Made by a program: the position numbers and the translations under genes. 64,000 nucleotides of DNA from Petrimonas sulfuriphila (GTDB taxonomy: Bacteria > Bacteroidota > Bacteroidia > Bacteroidales > Dysgonomonadaceae): positions 1,798,001-1,862,000 of the forward strand of contig CP073276.1 in NCBI GenBank assembly GCA_038561985.1. Reading direction: 5' to 3'. Shown here piece after piece: positions 57,450-64,000 of the stretch (position 1 is its first letter; each line of letters opens with the position of its first letter). A model generated the notes under the pieces. It did not search any database and had not been told where the DNA came from. It saw nothing but the letters and a program-made list of their open reading frames with translations.

Positions 57450-57668
57450 TTAGACTTTTTCTTTTATTATTTTTTCAATCAGACTTTCTCTGTTCGATGC
57501 TTCTCTGTCTTGCGATGTGGCACAGCTTATACCTCTGTCTCTCATGGCCTTACTTCCGCCAATATGTGTGTTGGGAAACTCGCCTTTTTTTGTAAAAAAA
57601 ACTTTTATACCCATTAGCATAATGGCTATAAAAAGGATAGCGATACCCAGGAGTAAAGTTTTTATCAT
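57450..57668 (-). CDS. Small single-pass membrane protein upstream of ompH
   Basis: The 72-residue protein has one N-terminal transmembrane helix (LLLGIAILFIAIMLMGIKVF at about 5-24) and a cytoplasmic or periplasmic tail with the motif EFPNTHIGGSKAMRDRGISC followed by ATSQDREA. Similar short proteins seem to be widespread in Bacteroidota, but I know of no assigned function. A single Cys is present in the tail. It has a clear TATCTTTG promoter at 57690-57697 and appears to be the first gene of the ompH transcript. Confidence 0.7.
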   Translation of the reverse strand: MIKTLLLGIAILFIAIMLMGIKVFFTKKGEFPNTHIGGSKAMRDRGISCATSQDREASNRESLIEKIIKEKV

Positions 57669-57689
57669 TTAATTCTTAATTTTGTGGCG

Positions 57690-57697
57690 CAAAGATA
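57690..57697 (-). promoter_or_regulatory. Promoter -7 of the small-protein/ompH unit
   Basis: TATCTTTG on the minus strand, 21 bp from the start codon. Confidence 0.6.
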
Positions 57698-57852
57698 GTT
57701 TAAATAGCCAATTAAAACTCATTTTTCGTATTAAAGATGCTAAAATTTTCTGTTTTTTGCGATTTTCATTCCTGTTTTCCGACTAAAGCATAAACAAGAA
57801 AGCATTTTATATGTTAATATAGATTATACAGTTATTTTAAAAAACAGATCGT

Positions 57853-59322
57853 ATGAATATTAATGAGCTTGAGCCGAAAATCGTATGGAGTTATTTTCAC
57901 GACATCACACAAATTCCACGGCCATCGAAAAAAGAAGAGAAAATTATCGCTTATCTGCTTAACTTTGCCAAGGAGCACAACCTTGAGGCCAAGAAAGATA
58001 AAGCCGGTAATGTGCTGATCACGAAAGAAGCAACGCCGGGCAAAGAAAATGTGCCGACAGTTATTCTGCAGTCGCATGTGGATATGGTGTGCGAGAAAAA
58101 TAGCGATGTTACGCACGATTTCGATAACGACCCGATTGAAACTATCATCGATGGCGACTGGGTTAAAGCAAACGGGACAACTCTCGGGGCGGATAACGGT
58201 ATCGGGATTGCCGCACAGTTGGCAGTGCTTGCCTCAAACGATATCGCTCATGGCAAGATCGAAGCGTTGTTTACCGTGGATGAGGAAACCGGATTGACCG
58301 GAGCCAATTCGTTGGAGCCCGGTTTTATTACCGGGAACGTTTTATTGAACCTGGATACGGAGGAAGAGGGTGAGATTTATATCGGTTGTGCCGGAGGAAA
58401 AGGGACAAGAGCCTACTTTAAGTATAAAGAAAAGGATGCGCCCAAAAAGTACTTCTGGTTTAAAATTCAGGTGAAAGGACTTCGTGGCGGACATTCAGGA
58501 AGCGATATTGATAAAGGGTTGGGTAACGCCAACAAAATCCTGAACCGGTTTTTGTACTCCATTATGCGCAAGAAGTACGGTATGGTGCTATCAGAAATTG
58601 GTGGAGGAAACCTCCACAATGCTATTGCGCGTGAAGCGTATGCAGTGGTGGGTGTAAAAGATAAATACAAAGAAGATATGCGGGTGAAACTGAATGTCTT
58701 CCTTGCCAATGTCCAAAATGAATACAAAAAAACGGATCCCAACCTGGATATCCAGCTCGAATCGGTACAGATGCCCTCTAAGATTATAAAAAAAGGTGTT
58801 GCTGAAAAACTGATACATTCCCTGTATGCCTGTCCACACGGGGTAATCGGTATGAGTTTTGATATCGACGGATTGGTGGAGACCTCCACCAACCTGGCAT
58901 CAGTGAAAATGCTGGAAAATTATACCATCGAGGTGGGTACCAGCCAGCGTAGTTCGGTGGAGTCACGCAAAGACGACATCGTCAATACGGTTTCCGCCGT
59001 CTTTGAACTGGCCGGTGCAAAAGTGGTGCACAGCGAAGGATATCCGGGTTGGCAACCGAATACCGATTCCCAGATTCTGAAACTGGCAAAGAAAGAATAC
59101 AAGAACCTTTACAATAAAAACGCCAAGGTAAAAGCTATCCATGCCGGCCTGGAATGTGGGCTGTTTCTAGAGAAATACCCTCAGTTGGATATGATTTCCA
59201 TTGGTCCTGATATGACGGATGTCCATTCGCCCGATGAAAAAATGAATATTCCCTCTGTGGGAAAATTTTGGGATTACCTGGTCCGGATCCTGGAAAGTGT
59301 CCCTGCCGAAGGGGAGGAATAA
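57853..59322 (+). CDS. pepD: Cytosol aminoacyl-histidine dipeptidase (M20, PepD)
   Basis: PepD is a cytoplasmic Zn peptidase that splits dipeptides, classically Xaa-His. The 489-residue protein has the metal ligands in ILQSHVDMVCE (about 72-82), LGADNGIGIAAQ, VDEETGLTGAN with the catalytic Glu, and LNLDTEEEGEIYIGCAGG. The insert domain carries GLRGGHSGSDIDKGLGNANK. The C-terminal IHAGLECGLFLEKYP and ISIGPDMTDVHSPDE complete the family pattern. With the DPP11-type enzyme it fits peptide fermentation. No clear promoter box was seen in the 184-bp gap to the divergent small-protein gene. Confidence 0.94.
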   Translation: MNINELEPKIVWSYFHDITQIPRPSKKEEKIIAYLLNFAKEHNLEAKKDKAGNVLITKEATPGKENVPTVILQSHVDMVCEKNSDVTHDFDNDPIETIIDGDWVKANGTTLGADNGIGIAAQLAVLASNDIAHGKIEALFTVDEETGLTGANSLEPGFITGNVLLNLDTEEEGEIYIGCAGGKGTRAYFKYKEKDAPKKYFWFKIQVKGLRGGHSGSDIDKGLGNANKILNRFLYSIMRKKYGMVLSEIGGGNLHNAIAREAYAVVGVKDKYKEDMRVKLNVFLANVQNEYKKTDPNLDIQLESVQMPSKIIKKGVAEKLIHSLYACPHGVIGMSFDIDGLVETSTNLASVKMLENYTIEVGTSQRSSVESRKDDIVNTVSAVFELAGAKVVHSEGYPGWQPNTDSQILKLAKKEYKNLYNKNAKVKAIHAGLECGLFLEKYPQLDMISIGPDMTDVHSPDEKMNIPSVGKFWDYLVRILESVPAEGEE

Positions 59323-59388
59323 ATCAATAGTTATCTTTGATGCTTCGGTGGCGTTCTTGATGACAAAATATGGAGATTGTGTCGTGTT

Positions 59389-60432
59389 ATGAGAAAAATT
59401 CTCCTGATGGTCTTTCTTTTTTTTTCTTGTGTGCTGTTTTCCTTTTCACAAACAGGCTTCCGCATTATGTTTTATAACGTGGAAAACCTTTTTGACACCA
59501 TCGATGATCCGCTGAAAAACGACGACGAGTTTCTCCCCGATGGCCCCATGAACTGGCAGCCCTGGAAATACTGGGAGAAGCTCAGAAACATAACGCGTGT
59601 AATTACTGCCATTGGCGGTATGTATTCCCCCGCCCTGGTGGGGCTTTGCGAAATTGAGAACGACAGCGTTGTGTATGATCTTGCCCGGCGGTCGCCACTT
59701 CGGGCGCAAGGGTATGAATATATCGTCACACACTCTCCCGATGAGCGTGGTATGGATGTGGCTTTGCTTTATCAGCGGCATCAATTCAACCTGCTGGATA
59801 AAAATGAATACGAGGTTGTTTTCAGCGATAAAGTTGTACGCCCCACACGAAATATACTGCACGCTGCCGGGAGAATCGTTTCTGGTGATACCCTTGATGT
59901 TTTTGTTTGTCATTGGCCCAGCCGGAGTGGTGGCCAGCGCGAATCCGAGCCTGCCCGGCTGGATGCGGCAACCCTTTTGCGAAGGAAGGTCGACAGCCTC
60001 TTTATGATCAGAAAAAGCACCCATATCGTAATTATGGGAGATTTCAATGACGGCCCGCATGACAAAAGCATCTTCCGGATGCTGAAAGCAAAGAGCCGAC
60101 GTCATTACCGTTCCGACAAAGAATTGTACAACCTGTTTTTTCACCGACTGAAAGAGAAAGACTTCGGCACCTATTTCTTTCGGGGAAGGTGGGAGGTGCT
60201 GGATCAGTTCATCGTGAGCGGAAATCTGTTGAGGGAGGACAACAGGATATATATCAAGGGAGGTGAAGCGCATATCTTCAAGCCTGACTTTCTGCTGCAG
60301 GAAGACAAAGCCTCCGGCATAAAACGTCCTTACCGAACCCATTACGGCCCGAGGTATGTCGGCGGTTTCAGCGACCATTTGCCGGTTTATCTTGATATTG
60401 CAATAAACTCTTGTCCGGATAGTGTACGTTAA
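59389..60432 (+). CDS. Secreted endonuclease/exonuclease/phosphatase-family enzyme
   Basis: The 347-residue protein has a signal peptide (MRKILLMVFLFFSCVLFSFSQ) and an EEP fold. FRIMFYNVENLFDTIDDP contains the Asn and the FYNVENLFD signature of this Bacteroidota group. The Glu in LVGLCEIEND binds metal. FVCHWPSRSGGQ carries the catalytic His, VIMGDFNDGP the Asp/Asn pair and GGFSDHLPVYLDI the terminal Asp-His. All catalytic residues are visible. It could be a nuclease or a phosphodiesterase; sequence does not decide. The ATG at 59389 is taken rather than the in-frame TTG at 59377. Confidence 0.87.
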   Translation: MRKILLMVFLFFSCVLFSFSQTGFRIMFYNVENLFDTIDDPLKNDDEFLPDGPMNWQPWKYWEKLRNITRVITAIGGMYSPALVGLCEIENDSVVYDLARRSPLRAQGYEYIVTHSPDERGMDVALLYQRHQFNLLDKNEYEVVFSDKVVRPTRNILHAAGRIVSGDTLDVFVCHWPSRSGGQRESEPARLDAATLLRRKVDSLFMIRKSTHIVIMGDFNDGPHDKSIFRMLKAKSRRHYRSDKELYNLFFHRLKEKDFGTYFFRGRWEVLDQFIVSGNLLREDNRIYIKGGEAHIFKPDFLLQEDKASGIKRPYRTHYGPRYVGGFSDHLPVYLDIAINSCPDSVR

Positions 60433-60570
60433 GCAAAATGGGTAGAGTCGAACTCGGTTGAGGCATACCCTAGCGGAGAAATGAATAAGTAAAACCATAT
60501 TATTCGTAAAATTCAAAACAGTCCCTCAATATTTTATGGTTTTATACGCTTCAAAACGAAAACTTTATCT

Positions 60571-60578
60571 TATCTTTG
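60571..60578 (+). promoter_or_regulatory. pnp promoter -7 element
   Basis: TATCTTTG, 40 bp before the pnp ATG. Confidence 0.6.
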
Positions 60579-60618
60579 TGGGATTTTACATCCAAAATTT
60601 AAAAATAATAATTTATTT

Positions 60619-62766
60619 ATGACGAATCCAATCATCAAGCGAATCGAGCTGTCAGACGGACGCACGATTACGCTCGAAACGGGAAAATTGGCGAAACAAG
60701 CTGATGGGGCCGTGGAGTTGCGTATGGGCAACACCATGCTGCTGGCCACTGTTTGTGCTGCCAAAGACGCTGCCCCCGGAGTAGATTTTATGCCGCTGCA
60801 AGTAGAATATAAAGAAAAATTCTCCGCTTTCGGAAGATTTCCGGGCGGATTTATGAAAAGAGAAGGAAGGCCCTCAGACTACGAAATTCTTACCAGCCGG
60901 TTGATCGACCGTGCCCTCCGCCCACTTTTCCCCGATGATTACCACGCTGAAGTTTTTGTAACCGTCATGCTTTTCTCGGCTGATGGTGAAGATATGCCGG
61001 ACGCATTAGCCGGGTTGGCTGCTTCTGCCGCATTGGCCGTTTCAGATATTCCGTTCAACGGTCCGCTATCAGAAGTACGGGTTGCCCGTGTCGACGGACA
61101 GCTCTTTGTAAACCCTACTTTCAGTCAGTTGGAAAAAGCCGACATGGACATTATGGTGGGTGCCACCATCGACAACATTATGATGGTGGAAGGAGAAATG
61201 AGCGAGGTTTCTGAAGCCGAATTGCTCGAAGCCATTAAGTTCGCTCACGAAGAAATTAAAAAACAGTGTCAGGCTCAGCTTGAACTGATGGAACTTTGCG
61301 GAACGGTTAAGAAACGTGAATATTCACACGAAGAGAACGACGAAGAACTCCGCAAACAGGTGTGGAGCATCTGTTATCCCAAAGCGTATGTCGTTGCTTC
61401 TTCGCAGAACAGCGACAAGCATGCGCGCATGGATGCTTTCGAGACTATCCTCGAAGAATTCATGGAATCTGTTCCCGAAGAAGAACGGGAAACAAAAGCC
61501 CCGCTCGTTGCCAAGTATTACCACGACGTGGAAAAAGAAGCGATGCGCCGCTGCATCCTGGATGAGGGAAAACGTTTGGACGGAAGGAGCACGACCGATA
61601 TACGCCCCATTTGGAGTGAGGTGGATTATGTTCAAGGACCACACGGATCAGCAGTGTTCACCCGCGGTGAAACGCAATCGCTCACAACGGTTACCCTGGG
61701 TACGAAATTAGATGAGAAAATTGTCGACGACGTGCTCAACCACAGCACAGAGCGGTTCTTGTTACACTATAATTTCCCTCCATTCTCAACGGGAGAAGCC
61801 CGTCCGCAACGCGGTACAGGACGTCGTGAGATCGGTCACGGGAACTTGGCACATCGCGCCCTGAAACGCATGATTCCGGAAGGATACCCGTACGTTATTC
61901 GTGTCGTTTCCGATATTCTGGAGTCCAACGGATCTTCGTCTATGGCAACGGTTTGCGCCGGTACGCTGGCCCTGATGGATGCCGGAGTGCAAATGAAAAA
62001 GCCGGTATCGGGTATCGCTATGGGACTGATTTCCGAAAACAAAGGACAGAACTATGCCGTCCTTTCCGATATCCTGGGCGATGAAGACCACCTGGGAGAC
62101 ATGGACTTTAAAGTGTGTGGCACTAAAGACGGTATTACGGCTACTCAGATGGATATCAAGGTAGACGGATTATCGTACGAGATCCTCGAGAAAGCCCTTG
62201 CCCAGGCTAAAGCCGGACGCGAGCACATCATGGGTAAAATGATGGAAACCCTTTCCGAACCTCGTGCCGACCTGAAGCCGCATGCACCCCGGATTGAAGT
62301 GATAGAAATCCCGAAAGACTTCATCGGTGCCGTTATCGGCCCGGGAGGAAAAATCATTCAGGGAATCCAGGAAGAAACTGGTGCCATCATCACCATTGAG
62401 GAGGTCGATAACAAAGGCCGTGTAGAAGTATCGGCTTCTAACAAGGACTCTATCGATGCCGCCATGCGCAAGATAAAAGGGATTGTAGCTGTGCCCGAAG
62501 TGGGTGAAGTGTACGAAGCGACCGTTCGTTCAGTGATGCCTTACGGTGCTTTCTGTGAATTCCTTCCCGGAAAAGACGGATTGCTGCACATCTCCGAGAT
62601 CGATTGGAAACGATTGGAAAAAGTGGAAGATGCCGGAATAAAAGAAGGCGATAAGATTGCCGTAAAACTGATCGACATTGATCCCAAAACGGGTAAATTC
62701 AAACTTTCACGCAAGGTGTTGCTGCCCCGTCCTCCAAGGCCGGAACAACCCAGGACTGAAGAGTAA
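60619..62766 (+). CDS. pnp: Polyribonucleotide nucleotidyltransferase (PNPase)
   Basis: PNPase degrades RNA 3' to 5' by phosphorolysis. The 715-residue protein has the first RNase-PH domain (to about 225, with [20 protein letters not shown]), an all-alpha linker, and the second RNase-PH domain (about 310-545, with [19 protein letters not shown] and [17 protein letters not shown]). A KH domain follows ([19 protein letters not shown], about 570-590), then an S1 domain ([20 protein letters not shown], from about 632). The tail after S1 is short ([11 protein letters not shown]). Own promoter and terminator are present. Confidence 0.97.
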   Translation: MTNPIIKRIELSDGRTITLETGKLAKQADGAVELRMGNTMLLATVCAAKDAAPGVDFMPLQVEYKEKFSAFGRFPGGFMKREGRPSDYEILTSRLIDRALRPLFPDDYHAEVFVTVMLFSADGEDMPDALAGLAASAALAVSDIPFNGPLSEVRVARVDGQLFVNPTFSQLEKADMDIMVGATIDNIMMVEGEMSEVSEAELLEAIKFAHEEIKKQCQAQLELMELCGTVKKREYSHEENDEELRKQVWSICYPKAYVVASSQNSDKHARMDAFETILEEFMESVPEEERETKAPLVAKYYHDVEKEAMRRCILDEGKRLDGRSTTDIRPIWSEVDYVQGPHGSAVFTRGETQSLTTVTLGTKLDEKIVDDVLNHSTERFLLHYNFPPFSTGEARPQRGTGRREIGHGNLAHRALKRMIPEGYPYVIRVVSDILESNGSSSMATVCAGTLALMDAGVQMKKPVSGIAMGLISENKGQNYAVLSDILGDEDHLGDMDFKVCGTKDGITATQMDIKVDGLSYEILEKALAQAKAGREHIMGKMMETLSEPRADLKPHAPRIEVIEIPKDFIGAVIGPGGKIIQGIQEETGAIITIEEVDNKGRVEVSASNKDSIDAAMRKIKGIVAVPEVGEVYEATVRSVMPYGAFCEFLPGKDGLLHISEIDWKRLEKVEDAGIKEGDKIAVKLIDIDPKTGKFKLSRKVLLPRPPRPEQPRTEE

Positions 62767-62785
62767 AAAAATAGACAACTCTGTT

Positions 62786-62814
62786 AAAGCGAGCCTTTCC
62801 GGTTCGCTTTTTTT
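62786..62814 (+). terminator. pnp terminator
   Basis: Stem AAAGCGAGCC (62786-62795) with GGTTCGCTTT (62801-62810), one G-T pair, followed by TTTT. It begins 20 bp after the stop. Confidence 0.85.
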
Positions 62815-62826
62815 AATGATATTTTT

Positions 62827-62834
62827 TACTTTTG
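62827..62834 (+). promoter_or_regulatory. Promoter -7 of the small Cys protein gene
   Basis: TACTTTTG, directly after the pnp terminator and 78 bp before the ATG. Confidence 0.5.
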
Positions 62835-62912
62835 TTGTCAGGTTGCACTCGTTTCATCTGCGGGTGTAACGCGAAACAGTTTCTTAGTTGATCACAATTA
62901 AATCAAAAGTCA

Positions 62913-63110
62913 ATGGAATCAACAACACTAAAATGCGGAGACTGCCCCTTGAGGGCAAAGTATGACCGGAAGCCCAAGTCATTGGCCGGCCGTTTTTGGC
63001 GGTGGCACATCAATTTTTGTCCAGGTTGGAAAGCCTATTTCACCTCCCTGGCGCCGGAAGAGAAAGCGCAGTTGCGGGAGAAATATAGCTTTAAAAAGTA
63101 TACCGGTTGA
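62913..63110 (+). CDS. Small conserved-looking protein with Cys motif
   Basis: The 65-residue basic, Trp-rich protein begins MESTTLKCGDCPLRAKYDRK and continues WRWHINFCPGWKAYFTSLAP. A CxxC pair near the start and a later FCPGW Cys could bind a metal, but this is inference. There is no signal or membrane segment. Comparable short proteins seem to occur in Bacteroidota, but I do not know a function. It has its own promoter between pnp and iorA, both on the same strand. Confidence 0.68.
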   Translation: MESTTLKCGDCPLRAKYDRKPKSLAGRFWRWHINFCPGWKAYFTSLAPEEKAQLREKYSFKKYTG

Positions 63111-63180
63111 TTACCTTTTCCGCATCCCGGTAAATTCCCAAAAGAAGAGAAAAACATCGGTTTTGTTTAACTATTTTTTA

Positions 63181-63188
63181 TACCTTTG
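63181..63188 (+). promoter_or_regulatory. iorA promoter -7 element
   Basis: TACCTTTG, with TTTG at 63162-63165 upstream (15-bp gap, short for a -33). The leader to the iorA ATG would be about 115 nt. Confidence 0.6.
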
Positions 63189-63209
63189 CAACTAACTTCT
63201 TTTAGACGG

Positions 63210-63300
63210 GCAGATTATTAGGCATTAGACCGATAGACAAAGCTGGTATCTGAAAGCGAAGCGATCTAATGTCTAGAAGCGTAGTGGTCTGAGAGTCTGC
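63210..63300 (+). repeat. Repeat-built, foldable leader of iorA
   Basis: Two imperfect 23-nt tandem copies (63249-63271 and 63272-63294; 15 of 23 positions equal by hand) contain AGCGAAGCGATCT and AGCGTAGTGGTCT. Competing helices are possible. In fold A, CATTAGA (63223-63229) pairs with TCTAATG (63265-63271) and TAGAC (63234-63238) with GTCTA (63271-63275). In fold B, AGACC (63227-63231) pairs with GGTCT (63286-63290) and GCAGA (63210-63214) with TCTGC (63296-63300). Fold A and B share bases. Function is unknown. Confidence 0.45.
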
Positions 63301-63308
63301 AAAATAAT

Positions 63309-64000
63309 ATGAACAAACAATTACTTTTAGGTGCGGAAGCTATTGCACAAGCTGCATTGGATGCGGGAATCTCGGGAGTTTACGCTTATCCGGGAACGCC
63401 GTCCACCGAAATAACACAATTTATTCAACAATCGCCCCAGGCCCGGGAATCGGGTGTGCGTTCGAAATGGTCTGCTAACGAGAAAACAGCTTACGAGGCA
63501 GCGCTCGGCATGTCTTACGCCGGAAAGCGCGCTTTGGTTTGTATGAAGCACGTGGGGCTGAACGTAGCCGCAGATGCGTTTATGAATTCAGCCATTACCG
63601 GAGTCCACGGCGGATTGGTAGTGGTGGTGGCCGACGATCCGTCGATGCACTCATCACAAAACGAGCAGGATAGCCGTGTGTATGGGAAGTTTGCGATGAT
63701 TCCTGTTCTGGAACCTTCCAACCAGCAGGAGACATACGATATTGTCCGTTACGCGTTCGATTTATCGGAAGAGGTGAAACTTCCCGTGCTTCTTCGGATT
63801 CCTACCCGATTGTCACATTCCCGTGCAGTGGTTTCCGGCGGAGAGGCAATGCCGCAAAATCAACTTGCGCCTACCCAGGAGAAGAACAGGTGGATCCTGC
63901 TCCCCGTTAATGCCAGGAAAGGTTATCTCCGGTTACTTGAGAAGCAGGCTCAACTGATCAATTTCTCTGAATTTTCCAGGTTTAACCAGGTAATCTCCGG
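63309..64000 (+). CDS. iorA: Indolepyruvate ferredoxin oxidoreductase alpha subunit (3' end outside window)
   Basis: IorA, with IorB, oxidatively decarboxylates aryl-pyruvates from aromatic amino acids to acyl-CoA, reducing ferredoxin. About 230 N-terminal residues are present: MNKQLLLGAEAIAQAALDAG, GVYAYPGTPSTEIT, KWSANEKTAYEAALGMSYAG and ALVCMKHVGLNVAADAFMNS. VVVVADDPSMHSSQNEQDSR completes the typical thiamine-diphosphate (pyrimidine) domain. The reading frame runs off the right edge, where the PP domain and two 4Fe-4S clusters are expected. It suits an amino-acid-fermenting anaerobe. Confidence 0.92.
   Translation, partial: MNKQLLLGAEAIAQAALDAGISGVYAYPGTPSTEITQFIQQSPQARESGVRSKWSANEKTAYEAALGMSYAGKRALVCMKHVGLNVAADAFMNSAITGVHGGLVVVVADDPSMHSSQNEQDSRVYGKFAMIPVLEPSNQQETYDIVRYAFDLSEEVKLPVLLRIPTRLSHSRAVVSGGEAMPQNQLAPTQEKNRWILLPVNARKGYLRLLEKQAQLINFSEFSRFNQVIS

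Noticed and set aside
59446-60516. 356-codon open frame on the minus strand
   Set aside because: It is antisense to the EEP-family enzyme, with composition like translated noise.

Overview
The window reads as chromosome of a Bacteroidota bacterium, most likely Bacteroidales and possibly the Dysgonomonadaceae/Porphyromonadaceae side. The evidence is a SusC/SusD pair, a DUF2723 membrane protein, an S46 dipeptidyl-peptidase of the DPP11 type, type III glutamine synthetase, NqrA, an IorA-like oxidoreductase, a membrane pyrophosphatase, and many TAnnTTTG promoter elements in place of E. coli-type -10 boxes. Coding density is high. No rRNA, CRISPR array, insertion sequence or phage gene was seen. 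One tRNA gene, Leu(CAA), is present.

Layout. 1-1270 (-): 5' part of nqrA. 1680-4040 (+): GH78-like rhamnosidase with a broken C-terminus. 4027-6134 (-): DUF1080 (3-keto-glycoside hydrolase family) and a secreted Gfo/Idh/MocA oxidoreductase. 6189-10290 (-): polysaccharide deacetylase and DUF2723 protein. 10716-16319 (+): ndk, M23/LysM endopeptidase, duplicated DUF1599 protein, DoxX-like membrane protein, tpiA, SPOR protein, folE. 16332-18134 (-): typA/bipA. 18430-20894 (+): BlaI-like repressor and BlaR1-like M56 metalloprotease. 20867-23021: small accessory genes (nucleotidyltransferase, truncated winged-helix gene, DUF3788, methyltransferase). 23245-25251: an AT-rich AbiE toxin-antitoxin locus with a degenerate toxin, ending beside tRNA-Leu. 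25348-38107: manC, glnN, dpp11-like, DUF4488 lipoprotein, metY-like, ROK regulator, hppA, mdh. 38238-43470 (-): SusC/SusD operon followed by a stub of a GH3 beta-glucosidase. 43764-57668 (-): housekeeping run trxB, lolA, ftsK, tpx, uvrA, lytic transglycosylase, eno, marC, GT2, ompH/skp. 57853-64000 (+): pepD, secreted EEP-family enzyme, pnp, small Cys protein and the 5' part of iorA.

How it fits together. The gene set suggests a proteolytic and saccharolytic anaerobe: DPP11 and PepD feed amino acids, IorA oxidises aryl-pyruvates, NqrA and HppA point to Na+ bioenergetics, and tpiA, eno and mdh cover central metabolism. Several envelope genes (M23, lytic transglycosylase, OmpH/Skp, LolA, FtsK, SPOR) are spread between them.

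The unusual parts are decay and regulatory structure: a pair of compensating frameshifts in the GH78 gene; an AbiEii toxin with both a T-run frameshift and a lost Asp, plus a second tiny AbiEii relic upstream; a GH3 stub behind SusD; a BlaR1-like sensor whose periplasmic part looks like tandem ExbD-like modules; and a repeat-built, alternatively foldable leader before iorA. I did not find a convincing entirely new multi-gene system. The BlaI/BlaR1 variant and the DUF1080/oxidoreductase pair are the best candidates for under-described biology.
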